NCBI RefSeq assembly: GCF_000237925.1
Contig: NC_031497.1
Span: forward strand, 19,397,705-19,461,704
DNA: 64,000 nt
Direction: 5' to 3'
Origin: Schistosoma mansoni
Taxonomy: Eukaryota > Platyhelminthes > Trematoda > Strigeidida > Schistosomatidae
Of the stretch, positions 45,666-57,998 are shown piece after piece. How positions within the stretch are numbered: the first letter of the stretch is position 1; each line of letters opens with the position of its first letter. Below the pieces are notes generated by a model, which had not been told where the DNA came from, made no database searches, and saw nothing but the letters and a program-made list of their open reading frames with translations. Made by a program: the position numbers and the translations under genes.

Positions 45666-48409
45666 GTGTTTTCTGCATAAGTTTATCTACAAGTAACCTG
45701 CTTTTGTACTTTCCAAACCTGGTGTTACTGTGTTGTGGGTTATAAGTAGTAGTATGTAATGATGGTCGGGCATTGAACGTATTTCACTAGAAGATCGATA
45801 AGGAGAGAACGGAAACGGCACGCAATTGGTACGAAAATGCATGAACAATTATAATCAGAGACTATGGACGGATATTTGCAGAAGAAGCAGACAAATTGAG
45901 ACAATTGATTGCTATTTTGCAAATTAACTATTCACCTTATGGTTCTCATATTTTAATGAGATATTCTATAATGTTGTGCTAAAATACATTCGATTGTCCC
46001 CACTCGTGTTCTTGATCACTACATTAGTATTGGTAAACTGAGCTAAAATGGTTCGTTTGAGATTAGAATACATGTAAAAATAAACTGAACGTCTTAAGCA
46101 CTTTGGAGAGTATGATCGTTTAATTCTAGTAGTTATTCCTCGTCCTATACTTCAGAAAGGCTATACTAGTTGTCGTAGTTGTTTTTATTCAGGCAGTGGA
46201 CCAGATCAGCTGAAGCACGAGATTCCAACTTTAAACATATTGAATGATTATGGTCTTGATCGATATTAACTTCATTTGTCCAGATTATTACTAGATTAAT
46301 AGACCTATCCCAACATTTTAGATTTCCCATTCTATGACTACCTAATCTATCAGATCTTACGTGGAAATCGGTAATATTTGTAGCAGTCAGTAATCTGTTT
46401 TCATCCAACCTTTAACCACCCAATTCAGGTGGTTACAAATGTTCTATATAACCCTACTTGTCAACAAAGAAATAGATCAAGTGAAATATTGATATATATC
46501 GCGAAAAGAACGAATTATGTCTAGCCGTCACTGTTTATTTAATTTATCTTGAACAAACGGTCACTGGATACTTGTAAAATCCATTTTGAAGGTGAAAATC
46601 CCTCCATGTATACATTTGCAATTTCTTCTTTATGGTTCCTTTATTTGTACATATTGTTAACCTTTTTGATGCCAATTGAGACTGTAACGTTTGATTTCCT
46701 CGTTTTTCCTATCGTTTTCATTGAGCTTCTATGTTTCTTACTGAACTGTATATAATTTGTTTTAATTGATATTATTCTGGCGGCTGCCATATTGACTGCT
46801 CGCTCTTTGATTGTGCGGTTTGGTTTTGACTGGGATCGTGCATTTTTGGTTGTATTTTGGAGCACTTTCCCAGAAATTGAAACACTTTGTGTTATAAAAC
46901 AGCCACTCAAACAGAATCTTACTTGATCTATCCAGAAGGGATAGAATAACACTCACCTTTTGGTGTTTTCGATTGAATATTTTGGTATCAATTGTCGGTT
47001 GAATAACTGAGTAGTAATATTTGTTTAGAACCGTTTTTACCCCAATCGCTTTGTTCTGCAGGGTTCTACAGGGGTTTGCGAGTCTCTTCACTTTTACTTG
47101 TCAGTTATTCAGCCACATCCAGACCTATTGGAATTTAGGTTTGGATCTTACAATACTTTTTAGATACTGCTAGAGGATGTACTAATCTTCGAATATCTTA
47201 ATGTACACAAATACATACCATCATGTCAGATCTATATGATCGCAATCAGAGGCGAGGCATATTTATCATTAGTATGGTTTCTTTCGGTGAACTAAATCCT
47301 CAGAACAATACTTTGTGGCTGTCAATTCATGAAGTATCATATTATTCCAGAAACTGTATTGTCGAAGAACTATGAAAAATCTCTTCCTAAATTGTTAGTC
47401 TTCTGCATGCGAGGTTGAAATCTATGCACATTTAGCAGGGGCTGTAAGTGCCTAGCTCAAAGGATACAACAGCAGCAAAGCGTCCAGCTTAACTTCAAAC
47501 CACCAGCTCATCCATACGTATATTTTAGTGTTTTGTAGTTAGCTACTAATAAGTAGTTAAAAAAGTTTATTCAAATATGTTTGTTGTTCTATCCATTAAT
47601 TGTTGGCACTAAAACTACCTGATTATTAAGTTTTTTAAATGACATATTATTTTTGCTAATTAAAGTAAAGTCCTCATCTTTTACACTAAGTCCATTCGTC
47701 ATAATCTGCCAAAAATTTTAGTTATCGATTATAAAACCTACATCCATACAATATAAATGGAGGAAAAACATTGGAATAGTTACTCAAGATTAATAAACAG
47801 AATGACAACTAATGCAAAAAAATGAATTCCGACTACATTTCAAATGAATACAGTGTTAAACATAGTTTTAGAATATAACAGTCAAATCAAAAATTACGAC
47901 AACTATAAATTTCAGACATGAACTGGCATAATTCTAATAAAGTTTCATATGATGAAAGATGATTAGCAGAAGAATATCAAGTTCAGCTTCATAAGAAGAA
48001 TGAAGAACATATTCTCATTGTATGGAACAAGTTCTTGTATAACTGACAATATTGATAGCTGGAAACATTCAATGACATGTTGAAGACTGAAAATATAGTT
48101 ACATCTAATCTAATCCTATTCATTATGCTTCGTTATTCTTTTCTTTGTTGTTGATGTGATTATTATCCTGACAATTCAAACAAGTTTGTGCAACTATACC
48201 AAGAACTATACACCATTACTGTCAATCAACCATAGAAATAACTGAACGAATCTACTATTTTGTAGTAATTTATTGGAATAAATAAATAACAGATAAATGT
48301 AGTTTATAAATATTTAACTTAGTTGGTATAATATTGTGTATTTTTTTAGTTATTGTTACAATTAATCTGGCATTTTCACAAGGGAGGTCTTTAAGTGACT
48401 AAATTGTTA
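45666..48409. other. repeat-rich DNA, no gene recognised
   Basis: Mostly AT-rich. A moderately GC-richer block at about 46780-47100 and another at 46160-46440 may be old transposon pieces, but I could not assign them. Open frames at 46549-47091 overlap on both strands and lack motifs. Confidence 0.4.
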
Positions 48410-48502
48410 TCACTACTACTACTACTACTACTACTACTAATACTAATACTAATACTACTACTACTGCTACGATGACTATTGCTATTACTATTACTACTAC
48501 TA

Positions 48503-48548
<46 letters not shown>

Positions 48549-48600
48549 GATTACTATTACTACCACTACTACTAATAATGATAATAATAATACCAGTAAT
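48410..48600. repeat. (ACT)n/(TAC)n microsatellite
   Basis: About 190 bp of ACT/ATT triplet repeats with interruptions. It creates artefactual Thr-, Leu- and Ser-rich open frames on both strands. Confidence 0.95.
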
Positions 48601-49685
48601 ACTTATACTGTTGTTTTTGTTATCACAAACTATCTCAATCACTTGCTTATTAGTAAATCAAATATTTCCATACATCAATCATGTTAGTTTAATGTATACA
48701 CGTACAAATAAACATTGATGAATAAATTCAAACGGAAATAAACTAAAACACAGAGGATAAACTTCCCCATGTGTTGAGTTTAATTTCAATGGAATATTTT
48801 CATAAAATGAAGTCATTTATAAAAGCATACATATATATATATACATAAGTTGTGGTCAGTTTATAAACATCTATAGTATGTATACAGTTATGTTATTACA
48901 GATGACTGATAAGTTTATCACCATCGTATAAGAAAGGACAGGAAAACAACTATTCCATACAAGAGTTTAACCTGTTTACAGTGAGTATAATTCCTTATTA
49001 AAAGCAACCAATATTAATACACGTATATATAAATATATAGATTATACCTATTCTCTCTTAAATATTTTTTTAAACGCATAAAAATGTGGGGGGGATTTTA
49101 AAAAAATAGAAGAATTTAAAAGTAAATAAAAATAAACCAGAATTGTTTATTCGTAAAGACAAGAAAAAAACGCGAGTGAAAGTCAACTTCCTGTTTGGAT
49201 TTCAAGTTAACGTAGTGAAAATTCTTAATTGTCAGAGTATAGACAACAGAAAATCGTAATCTCTTAGCCCTATATAACTGATAAGGAACTCCTAGATCTG
49301 TATTTCTTGATCAAATTTTAACCATGAAGTATAGATAATCATTATCTTGTTCAATTTGATTATAGGCTTCACTATAGGTGTTTTGAAACCATTTTATTGA
49401 TAATTCATTAAACTAAGATATGACAACCGTTTAGTGCTCTTCCGTCATGAGTCATTGACGAATAACTTCAAACTGTATACTAAACTTATTCGTAAGGTTG
49501 GATTGTGTCTGGTACCGTAATCCAGGATACAAGTTTCTCTCTAACTTGGATTCTTCTTCTGTAGGTTGATTGTGAATACTAACGGTGAAATGCATGTGTA
49601 TCCAACTGATAATTCCTAGATGAGATGAAATATACATTTTTTATTCGACCACTTAACCACAATAAGCCATCACCCAGAAGATACA
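48601..49685. other. AT-rich spacer
   Basis: No gene recognised; a short (TA)n run near 48830 and a G-run near 49087-49094. Confidence 0.45.
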
Positions 49686-50045
49686 AGTGTTTATTAACAG
49701 TTGTCTACGCAAGATACTTCGGATCCAATGGCCAGATACTATCAGCAAAAATTTACTGTGGGAGACAAAAAACCAGATTCCAGCAGAGGAAGAAATTAGG
49801 AAGAGGCGCTGGAAGTGGATAGGGCAAATGTTGGGGAAATCACCCAACTGCATCACAAGACAAGCCCTCACATGAAATCCTGAAGGCCAAAGGAGAAGAG
49901 GAAGACCAAAGAACACATTATGCCGAGAAATAAAGACAGACATGAGAAGAACGAACAAAAGTTGGATAGAACTAGAAAGAAAGGCCCAGGACAGGGTGGG
50001 TTGGAGAATGCTGGTCGGCGGCCTATGCTCAATTGGGAGTAACAG
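49686..50045 (+). mobile_element. RTE-type LINE, 3' coding fragment (subfamily B)
   Basis: Encodes the C-terminal region of an SR2-like protein: [46 protein letters not shown] (one TGA replaces the Trp codon), RRGRPKNTL and [15 protein letters not shown]. The 3' end shares GCCTATGCTC...GGGAGTAACAGG with 13253 and 53400. Degenerate. Confidence 0.85.
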
Positions 50046-50345
50046 GCATAAAGTGAAAGTAATTGAACCTAACCACAATCCATCTTTTTATTAAGGCTTA
50101 CGACTAAATTATAATAGAAAGACATTCTGATTAGAATGCATGTATTCTAATAGAAACTGATTAAATACAGTAGTTAATGCCAATAACCAAAAGATATAAA
50201 AAAACACCTTACAAATATGAACAAGACTATTGAAATATTATCAAGTGTAAATAAAAAAAAGGTGAAAAATATTCTATTAGCAGTGACTTGTTGATAAGAG
50301 AACTCTAACAGAACCATTGAAAGATTAGAACAAGAAAAAAACTAA
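50046..50345. other. AT-rich spacer
   Basis: No gene or clear repeat seen. Confidence 0.4.
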
Positions 50346-50610
50346 CCAAGTTGTTGTAACATGTCAGTGCCCAATTCTTATATCGATTGAGTGCGTTCGT
50401 TCGTGCCCAGTTATTATATATGACGTTATAAGACCGCCAATCAGAGAGCCGCGAATTTATTGATCAGAGAAATATACATAAAAGCGTTATGATAAGAGGA
50501 ACACGAATATGAGTAGTTTAGTTAGTTAACAATTATACAATAGGAAATATACATATTATATTGGTCCATAAATAGTCCTCAAAAGTTACCATTCACAATT
50601 CTCTTCGGGA
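50346..50610 (+). repeat. dispersed LTR-like repeat C, copy 1
   Basis: Shares about 240 bp with 52319-52835: TATATCGATTGAGTGCG near the start, AGAGGAACACGAATATGA in the middle, and ACAATTATACAATAGGAAAT and TTGGTCCATAAATAGTCCTC near the end. Length and the TGTAAC...GTTACCA-like ends suggest an LTR or a non-autonomous element; the family is not identified. Confidence 0.7.
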
Positions 50611-51525
50611 TACAATACAAATAAAATAGCTAAGAAATTTATTCCATTTCACAGATTCCTATTCTTGTCATCTACGCTGAACATTAAAAGGGGGAAAATC
50701 CACCCCTTTTTATTCATATTCAATGTCCAATTATGAGTTGATACACTCATCAATGAATTTAAAAATAACCCAATACACACATACACCATTATTATGATTA
50801 TTACTTTACGCCTAAAAAGTTAATAATAATATAAAATACAAAAAAAGGGGAAAGAATGAAAATGCAGCAAAGCAACTTTCTTTTTTTTTTTATAACCACT
50901 TACATAAAAAAACAAACAAGCAAACAAACAACGAAAACGATAAAAATCAACAAAACAAACCATGAAAAAAAAACACGGTTGAAGCATCAATCTCTCATAA
51001 AAATTATTTTTAAAAAAAAGATTCATTTTTATGTGTTTAATGTTCGTGATTTTTGTTTCTTTATCAATCAAAATTTCTTTTCTAGAAATGTAGTTAGTTT
51101 CTAAGAAAGTTGCTAACTGAAAAATTTACTACTATGGTTATTGATGTATTATTAAAGTATTACTATTATTATTACTATTACTATTATTACCATTATTACT
51201 ATTATTACTATTATTATTATCAGTAGTATTATTACTGGTATCATTTTCATTTGTGTAAAAGGTTTGATTGAGTTTTTTTCCTTCTTTAGAACAATAAAAT
51301 TTTTTCGCACAACTCTAAACTAACTATCATTTGATTAATCATTATTATTATTACCATTACTATAGATAGATGGGGTATGCATTTCATATTGAAATTATGC
51401 ATTAAATATTATAAGAATATACTAGATGATAGGTGAAAAAGAAACTTAATCATCCATTTAAAAAATATAATAATAATAATTTCATATAATGTTAAATATA
51501 TGAAGATATTCAATGTTGAATATAA
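50611..51525. other. AT-rich DNA with ATT-type simple repeats
   Basis: Holds (ATT/ACT)n tracts around 51155-51240 and many A- and T-runs. No gene recognised. Confidence 0.5.
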
Positions 51526-52313
51526 CAGTTGTCGGCGAGACTATAATTTATGGACGAGCCAATGAGAGGCGTTTTGGGGATTTCAAGGTCACGGAGCCAA
51601 TATCAGTACCTGATGCTCGTGTACGATCGGTTCACAGAGGATTTTAGAGAAGACTTGACACTTAAGCGGCTACAACAAATAAGACTACTAAGAAGTTCCT
51701 GTATTTGTAATTGCGGTAATTAAATGACTTGTAGACCTTGTGCAGACTACCGTGATGTTGTACTTCGATGTAATATACGTTGAAGGAAGACGTTTGCTAG
51801 AATAAGAACCTTTATCGCTCAATCCAGATTGAGACTAAGGCATATTATAATAATTTCCACAAACTGTATAATAAAAGCACCAGTAAAATTAGCTGCAATA
51901 GTCGCAAATGTTTCTGAAGCTTCGGCTGTGTAGTAGTATGAGTATTGTAAGGACATATCTATAATAAAAATGATAAACTTACACAACCGGAGTACTCGTA
52001 AACAATAATGAAGCTATGTGGTTGAGGTTGAGAGGGTTTTTGTGACCTTATCATGGCTCCAGAGACCGACTATTATGAAGCCATATGGATGAGTTCCTCT
52101 ACCTTATGCATTACGATTTTGGAACCTTTGAACCTTTTTGTAACATTGACAAGTTTTGGGACTATATAAAAAAAGTGTATTCACTTCAATTATTTGGTTT
52201 TGTATAATATATTTTTACTCTATGCTGACTGTTTACTGATTGGCTAACATTTCTCAAGGTAACTTAAAATTCGTTCGAAGGTCGTCTATAAATTGTAGTC
52301 TCGCCCAGTTGTC
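51526..52313. mobile_element. 772-bp Merlin-like non-autonomous DNA transposon with 8-bp target duplications
   Basis: The element runs from 51534 to 52305. The left end GGCGAGACTATAATTTATGG and the inverted right end GGCGAGACTACAATTTATAG continue to a 24-bp terminal repeat with two mismatches. Perfect 8-bp duplications CAGTTGTC flank it at 51526-51533 and 52306-52313. No transposase frame is present. Eight-bp duplications with GG-starting ends fit the Merlin superfamily, which is known in schistosomes. hAT elements also duplicate 8 bp, but their ends usually start CAG/TAG. Confidence 0.85.
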
Positions 52314-52318
52314 TTATT

Positions 52319-52835
52319 ACAGAAGTTGTTATATCGATTGAGTGCGTGCGTGCTCTGTTTGATATATGACGTGTGATCCCCAACAATCGGAGAGGAGTGA
52401 ATTTATTAATCACCCAATGGTACACAAAAGCGTATTAGCAGTCTTGAGTACTACTCGGTCATGCTATCTGCCTAACCCAGCCAGTTAAGTCCAGAACACC
52501 AATAACAGACAATGCAATATGAATCATTATTTTCAAACATACTGGGTTTATATACCAAACAAACAGACCACATCGTACCATAAAATAGAAAATAACATTT
52601 GTACAACATTTGGCCAAATGTGGCTGTGAATAGGGGGAACAGTAATTAATGGACTGGGGATAACTCAAGAACGGTAAATCGTATAATAATAGTTCATAGG
52701 TCAAAATAAAGCTTATGATGAGAGGAATACGAATATGAATAGTTTACTTACTTAACAATTATACAATAGGAAATATACATATCACATTGGTCCATAAACA
52801 GTCCTCAGAGTTACCATTTATAATTCTCCACGGTA
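52319..52835 (+). repeat. dispersed LTR-like repeat C, copy 2, with a nested insertion
   Basis: Homology to 50346-50610 is interrupted at about 52432-52712 by 280 bp of unrelated sequence, with AAAGC at both junctions (52427-52431 and 52708-52712), a possible 5-bp target duplication. Confidence 0.7.
52432..52712. mobile_element. small insertion inside repeat C
   Basis: About 280 bp absent from the other copy of repeat C and flanked by AAAGC. The minus strand has an 81-codon open frame with no known motif. It is of transposon or LTR size, but the family is unknown. Confidence 0.5.
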
Positions 52836-53397
52836 TATAGCAGAAGTATAATATCATGACTGGTGGTTTATTATCAGAAATAGAAATCAGTCGAAGAGTT
52901 ATTGATCAAATCTATAGTATTGTACTGATGATTCATTGTACTGTTGAAGTTCATAACAAAGTGTACAATCAATAATTAATTATGAGACTGAGAATTGAGA
53001 ACTTTAAATCTTACTACAAGTAAGATTATATTATCTCAGTGAGTTAGACTTAACTATTTTACTCTAGATTTATTAATTTCATATATAGAAAAACATTAAA
53101 ATTAATCTCTAATGCTCAGTTGATTAATGTTATTTACTAACATGGTCTAGTACTCCAGTAGTTGTTTAACTGACTGTTGTCTTTTTTTTATTGTTAATGA
53201 AAATTATCGTTGGATTGTTTCAAAACGTCCATTAGAAAGAAAACCTGCTACGAAAACGTCACATGCAGTAACGTAAATTAGTAATATTTTAATACTTCAT
53301 TTTTAAATAGGTGTTCATTTGATATTTGTCATTTAGGTTGAAAATGAAATAGAATCATATCAAGTGACTTGATTTCAAGGTTTATAAATATATCAAA
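52836..53397. other. AT-rich spacer
   Basis: No gene recognised. Confidence 0.4.
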
Positions 53398-53447
53398 CTA
53401 ATGGGCAGCCTATGCTATTCCACGAGGAGTAACAGGAGTAAGTAAGT
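53398..53447 (+). mobile_element. RTE-type LINE, extreme 3' end fragment (subfamily B)
   Basis: GGGCAGCCTATGCTATTCCA and the following GAGTAACAGGAGTAAGT match the 3' ends near 13253 (inverted) and 50030. Confidence 0.7.
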
Positions 53448-53689
53448 AAATATAAGTCAAAAGAAGAATTGTTATTAGTTTTTTTTAAAAAATTTAATGG
53501 TATATTTCACTTTCAAATTAATACACTACTAAATGAAAAATATTGGTTAGTAGTCTTTGTCCCCCATATATACTCAACTGACTATTTTGTGCACACTATA
53601 AGGTCTTTTGTTTTGTTAAGGCAGAATATGGCATATTCAAATCTACGTGCATGGTAAAATCCATTAACATTTATTATTCAGAAATTTAT

Positions 53690-53960
53690 TGTTATACTGC
53701 TTAGATCCCGCCTCGCGAGATTCAAACACAGGACCCATAAGTCTCACGCGCAAGCGCTTAACCACTAAACCACCGAGCCAGCATCCGACGGTGTTAATGT
53801 CTAACTCCAACCGATACACGAAATCGAGCAACCGTTCACCAATTGTCTTCAGTGAGTTAATATCTCCCAACAGACCTGGTTGAACCCCACTGGTTACTGT
53901 TTCTCACTAGAACTCCAGGAAATACCTCATGGAGTCCGTCGCTAGTGAGCATATTTTGAT
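53690..53960 (-). repeat. tRNA-headed SINE (SM-alpha-related)
   Basis: On the minus strand a tRNA-like head lies at about 53785-53700: CTCGGTGGTTTAGTGGTTAAG as A-box region and TGTTTGAATCTC as a degraded B-box, with a GCGGGATCTAAGC end. A SINE body precedes it (53960-53790). The anticodon and acceptor stems do not fit a working tRNA. Confidence 0.7.
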
Positions 53961-53965
53961 TATAA

Positions 53966-54100
53966 TCAGAAGGGGTTTGGCGGAGATTTTAGTAGTTTTA
54001 TATAGTTGAGACCATGAGTCAATTGAAGCTAGACCACCATGAATAACTTGAAAGCACTGGACAGCCATTTCGTTCTTTTATGGGACTCCTCAGCAGTGAG
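53966..54100 (-). repeat. SM-alpha SINE body, left arm of an inverted pair
   Basis: Minus strand: hammerhead at its 5' side, then TTCATGGTGGTCTAGCTTCA and a tail ending CCCCTTCTGA. The same sequence lies on the plus strand at 54193-54324. Confidence 0.8.
54054..54099 (-). ncRNA. type I hammerhead ribozyme, possibly weakened
   Basis: The core CTGAGGA at 54093-54087 fits CUGANGA (position 7 may vary). GAAA is present and the cleavage triplet GTC is at 54062-54060. Stem I is CACTG/CAGTG. Stem II GTCC/GAAC has one mismatch and stem III is weak, so activity is uncertain. Confidence 0.65.
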
Positions 54101-54103
54101 CAT

Positions 54104-54185
54104 CCACGATCCCGCCTCATGAGATTCGTGCCCACGACCTATCAGTCTCGCGAGCGCTTAGCCAGTAGACCACTGAGCCGGCATC
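54104..54185 (-). repeat. tRNA-like SINE head between inverted SM-alpha arms
   Basis: Minus strand GGCTCAGTGGTCTACTGGCT is A-box-like; the B-box is degraded (GGGCACGAATC). It ends GCGGGATCGTGGATGC, running into the hammerhead at 54099. Confidence 0.65.
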
Positions 54186-54192
54186 CAACGGT

Positions 54193-54324
54193 GTTAATGA
54201 GGAGTTCCATAATAGGACGAAACGGCCGTCCAGTGGTTCCAGGTTATTCATGGTGGTCTAGCTTCAACTGACTCATGAATTCAACCATATAAATTTACTT
54301 AAATCTCCACAAAACCCCTTCTGA
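54193..54324 (+). repeat. SM-alpha SINE body, right arm of an inverted pair
   Basis: Plus strand, with a damaged hammerhead: TAATGAGGAGTTCC replaces the core, although GAAACGGCCGTCCAGTG is kept. The same TTCATGGTGGTCTAGCTTCA body and CCCCTTCTGA tail follow. Confidence 0.8.
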
Positions 54325-56114
54325 TACTGCTTAGATGTTTAAAATCTCGTTGATGGTTGAAGTGTCAATGTGCTTTAACTTAAGTAACTTTATCAATCAT
54401 ACTTTTTGAATTGATCTATAATAAAAGCTTTCCTGATTATTTTTGTCCTATGTAAGGAAGATCATCGTCCATTGCATTGGCCATTACCATATAACTCGAG
54501 AAGCCTGATCAACATGAATAGAATCAAATTTGTTTGAAGCATCTTGGGAATCGACAAATTAATTTGCAGTATCAGTTTAATAAGTTAATATTGATGGTTT
54601 GAACTGTGTAAGGAAGTGAGTACATAGCAGTTTAAGTCTGCTTAATTATCGTAGTCTATGATTGAAAACATTTTGGATGACATGACTTGAAATTGATTCT
54701 ATGGGCTCAGCTGATTTTGTTCTAAATTTTAAGTTTATTTTATATTGTTCATTTAACCAATTCGTCACTTTTCAAAAAATTATATTCGCTATTTTTAGTA
54801 GTTTTTGCATTATCAGATGAAAAGATTGTTGGTGATTATTTTTGTTTTTCACTTTATTCATTTCATCACTTTGATCTGGCATGATGTGGTCAATTGAACT
54901 TACATGCATTTCTATCCAGTTTTACATTGATTATGACTGACTGATTACCATAAATGATCATAGATTTCCTTAACATTCAACAGTGTAAATCAAAAAATGC
55001 TTGATTTATTGCTAGTATCCAACAAATTTAATTTTTTTCTTTGGGACTAAATGACTAAAATTTTTGTTAGGATATAAAAGTCGAATCTCAACATTTTTCT
55101 ACGATTGGGGTAAAGAAACGCATTTTATATCTAATAATCAGTGGTCATTCCATAGTCTTTCAGGTTACGTAAGTTCTCGGTGAAGAGGCATTTTTAATGA
55201 ATTAATTAACGCAACTTATCTGGTCAAATAATTGTAACTTCATGTTTATTGATCACAGAGTGGTACCTGATGTTACATACATTTGATCAAATGCTGGCTG
55301 AGTCTATTCAGCTAACACTGAAACCTAGTAGGCATGATTTTCAACAACTTCGACTATTGGATATATTGTACATTCATCGATAGAATACGACCAGTGCTAA
55401 GGATTAGACAGACAAGATTTTGGTCATCAATTCGTAATCAATCAACATAAATATCTCATTCCTATAAGAGGTCAGTTTTGGCCCAAGCAGCTTAATGACA
55501 ACATCTCAGAATGTGGATCCGGGAGACGCTAGTTTGGACTTCACAGGGAGTAACAGTTTCCATAAGGTATCTGGTACACCTTATTGATAAGTACCGTCTA
55601 GCCCGAAACTTAGGTCTACGGTTTCCTACTGACTGGCTTCAGCCATATAATTATGATCTATGCTGCGTTTATTATTCCTATTATTGTAAACAATCATTTT
55701 CAGAATTTAATTTTACACTTTGTTCTTATATATTTCGAAAGTAACTCTCACTAAAAACTTATATGAACTGAGAAACTGTAGGTAACTTAAGATGACTGTG
55801 TTTCTATTTAACTCAAATTTGGAACTTCTGCCTATTTATTGACGACTAGGGAAAGAATCACACCAAGGGACGTAAGATCTCAAGTCCAGTATGATAGTGT
55901 TCATTCACCAACTGATCAAACCTAGACATCATCAATTGTAACTCCATGAAATTTAAAAAAACTGCAACCCTAAATCAATACCAGTGATGGGTAACAAATT
56001 TTCTCCAACGTTGAGTTCGTAGTTTCTTCTGAACAATTTCAGGAAATTAGTCTTGAAGCTATATGCTATTAATATCATATTAGGATTGCAATACTTCCCA
56101 AATTAACTGAAGGT
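54325..56114. other. AT-rich DNA with repeat B remnant
   Basis: A degraded repeat B-like block (GATAGAATACGACCAGTGCTA) lies near 55380-55450. No gene recognised. Confidence 0.45.
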
Positions 56115-56345
56115 TCAAACAAAATGGGAATTTTTGGAGATTATAGTAATTTTAACCGTTGAATTCATGAGTCGATCTAAGCTATACCACCATGAAAAAC
56201 TTGGAGACACTAGACGGCCGTATAGTCCCAGTATGGGACTCCGCAGTAGTGCGCATCTGCGATCCAACATACGAAGCTCGAATCCAGGACCTTCAGCACC
56301 GCTCACGAGTACTTAACCTCTAAACCACTGAGTCGGCATCCAATG
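56115..56345 (-). repeat. SM-alpha SINE with inactive hammerhead
   Basis: Minus strand order: tRNA-like head (56340-56265, with CTCAGTGGTTTAGAGGTTAAG and a GGATTCGAGC B-box), hammerhead remnant (about 56252-56205, core CTGCGGA and GAAA lost), then the CATGGTGGTATAGCTTAGAT body. This is the most complete head-ribozyme-tail unit in the window. Confidence 0.8.
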
Positions 56346-57307
56346 GTGTTAATGTCTGACTTCAATCGATCTATGATCCTGCGCAACCTTTCAATATTAT
56401 TTCAATGAGGGTTTAGTTTCTTGCCCCTCATGAACTCGAAGGATTTGGATTCTATTTCGTGCAAGGTAGTGGTTACACATTACTGAGAAGTCTACAATTC
56501 CGTCGGAACCACTACCTTATGGGTACTAATTTTCCAAAAAATCTCTGATAAATGTTATCCAATTATAAAAATTATTATCAAATACTTACATTTCCCATTT
56601 AATGGTTATTCTTTCCTCTTAGAAATGAACCAATCACATATGAAGTTAATTTTTGTTATTTTTCTTTTTGATAAAAGTTCTATCAACTTTCCTTATTCTT
56701 CTAATCATCATCCACTACTTTAAACAAGTGCGTTTTCTATTTTTGTAACCCTAATATTTTCTGAATTAGAGTTTTAGAGAAAGACCAAACTGAAAACTTT
56801 TATTCATTGGTTAATCGACTCATTTATGATTTCTTTACAGAATTCCTATAAGAGAGAAAAATCTAAGGGGAAAGAAAATAGGGAAGGAAAGAAGGCAGGC
56901 AGGATGATAGACAAAGGTAAGAATATCAAAATAAATTATACGGTTCTTCTTACAGAAAACAAACAATTCACTATATATCTATATTTGAACATTTTGTTTA
57001 CTTATCAGTTGTATTGATAAATTAACACACTACTTCAGCTTGATATGGTATATACAAACACAAACTCAACAATATTGATGCTTATATATTGACAGACAAC
57101 CATGTACATCTATAAATACACCCAAGGGGATAAAGTACGAATCAAGGTGATACACCTTTGTTAATTATCATAAAGATGTACTAATCAAAAACAAACAAGT
57201 GGTATTTTTCATAAACTGAGTTTAATATCTAACGAATTTAAATAACAATAATTCAGATTGATTAAGATTAAAGAATAAAACCTAACTCATTCATAAAATC
57301 AGATAAC
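56346..57307. other. 5' flank of NK2 gene
   Basis: AT-rich, no other gene recognised. An in-frame TAA lies eight codons before the ATG at 57308, so the coding frame does not extend upstream without splicing. Confidence 0.45.
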
Positions 57308-57998
57308 ATGTTAACTATTCCACGTGAATCTAATTTGTTTAAATATACTGATGATTATTATCATAATCCTCATAGTAACTCTATAATTAATGGCAACAGT
57401 AATTATCAGATCAATCAATCAACTAATGCTTTTCTAAATGATCATCTAGACATTGAACACAAATCCATTGAAGTTGTTGAACATGAACACTTGAATAAAA
57501 ACATCATTACCAATACAACAACAACTGATAACGTAGATGTTTCTAAAGACAATCGAAATTGTTTAACTCCAATAGTACCTTCCGCAACACTAATTAGTTT
57601 AGATCAAAATCATCAACATCATTCTGATCTTCAATTGAATCAGTCAGTAATTGAAGATACTTCCTCTATTATTGCTTTATCATCATTAGATAAATCAGTG
57701 TTGAATTCCACTTCATTATCATCTTCTTTATCATCATCACACATTGATTATAGATCTTCTAATAGTAATATTAATGAAACACTTTTTCATAAATGTGAAT
57801 TCTCAAACAATATTCATAATAATACTAATACTAATAGTAATAGATATCCATTGTATAATTTGCCATGTTCAATGGATTATTGTTCAAATAAACTTGTTCA
57901 ACAAAATGATGAAAGGAACAGAAGTTTTACTTCATATAAAATGTTACAAAATACCACTACTATGAATGAGTATCCAAAAATTAAACAATCCAATGATG
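57308..57998 (+). CDS. NKX2-like: NK2 homeobox gene exon 1
   Basis: ATG at 57308, the first in frame after a stop. Ends in phase 1 before consensus donor GTAAGT (57999-58004). Read through, the frame would stop at 58033. Confidence 0.8.

Noticed and set aside
46549-47091. Overlapping open frames of 68-109 codons
   Set aside because: They occur on both strands with no splice signals or recognisable domain; perhaps old repeat DNA.
48391-48718. Thr-, Ser- and Leu-rich open frames
   Set aside because: Microsatellite artefacts of (ACT)n.
53700-56340. tRNA-like segments as additional tRNA genes
   Set aside because: A- and B-box-like words are present, but the acceptor and anticodon stems do not pair; they are SINE heads.
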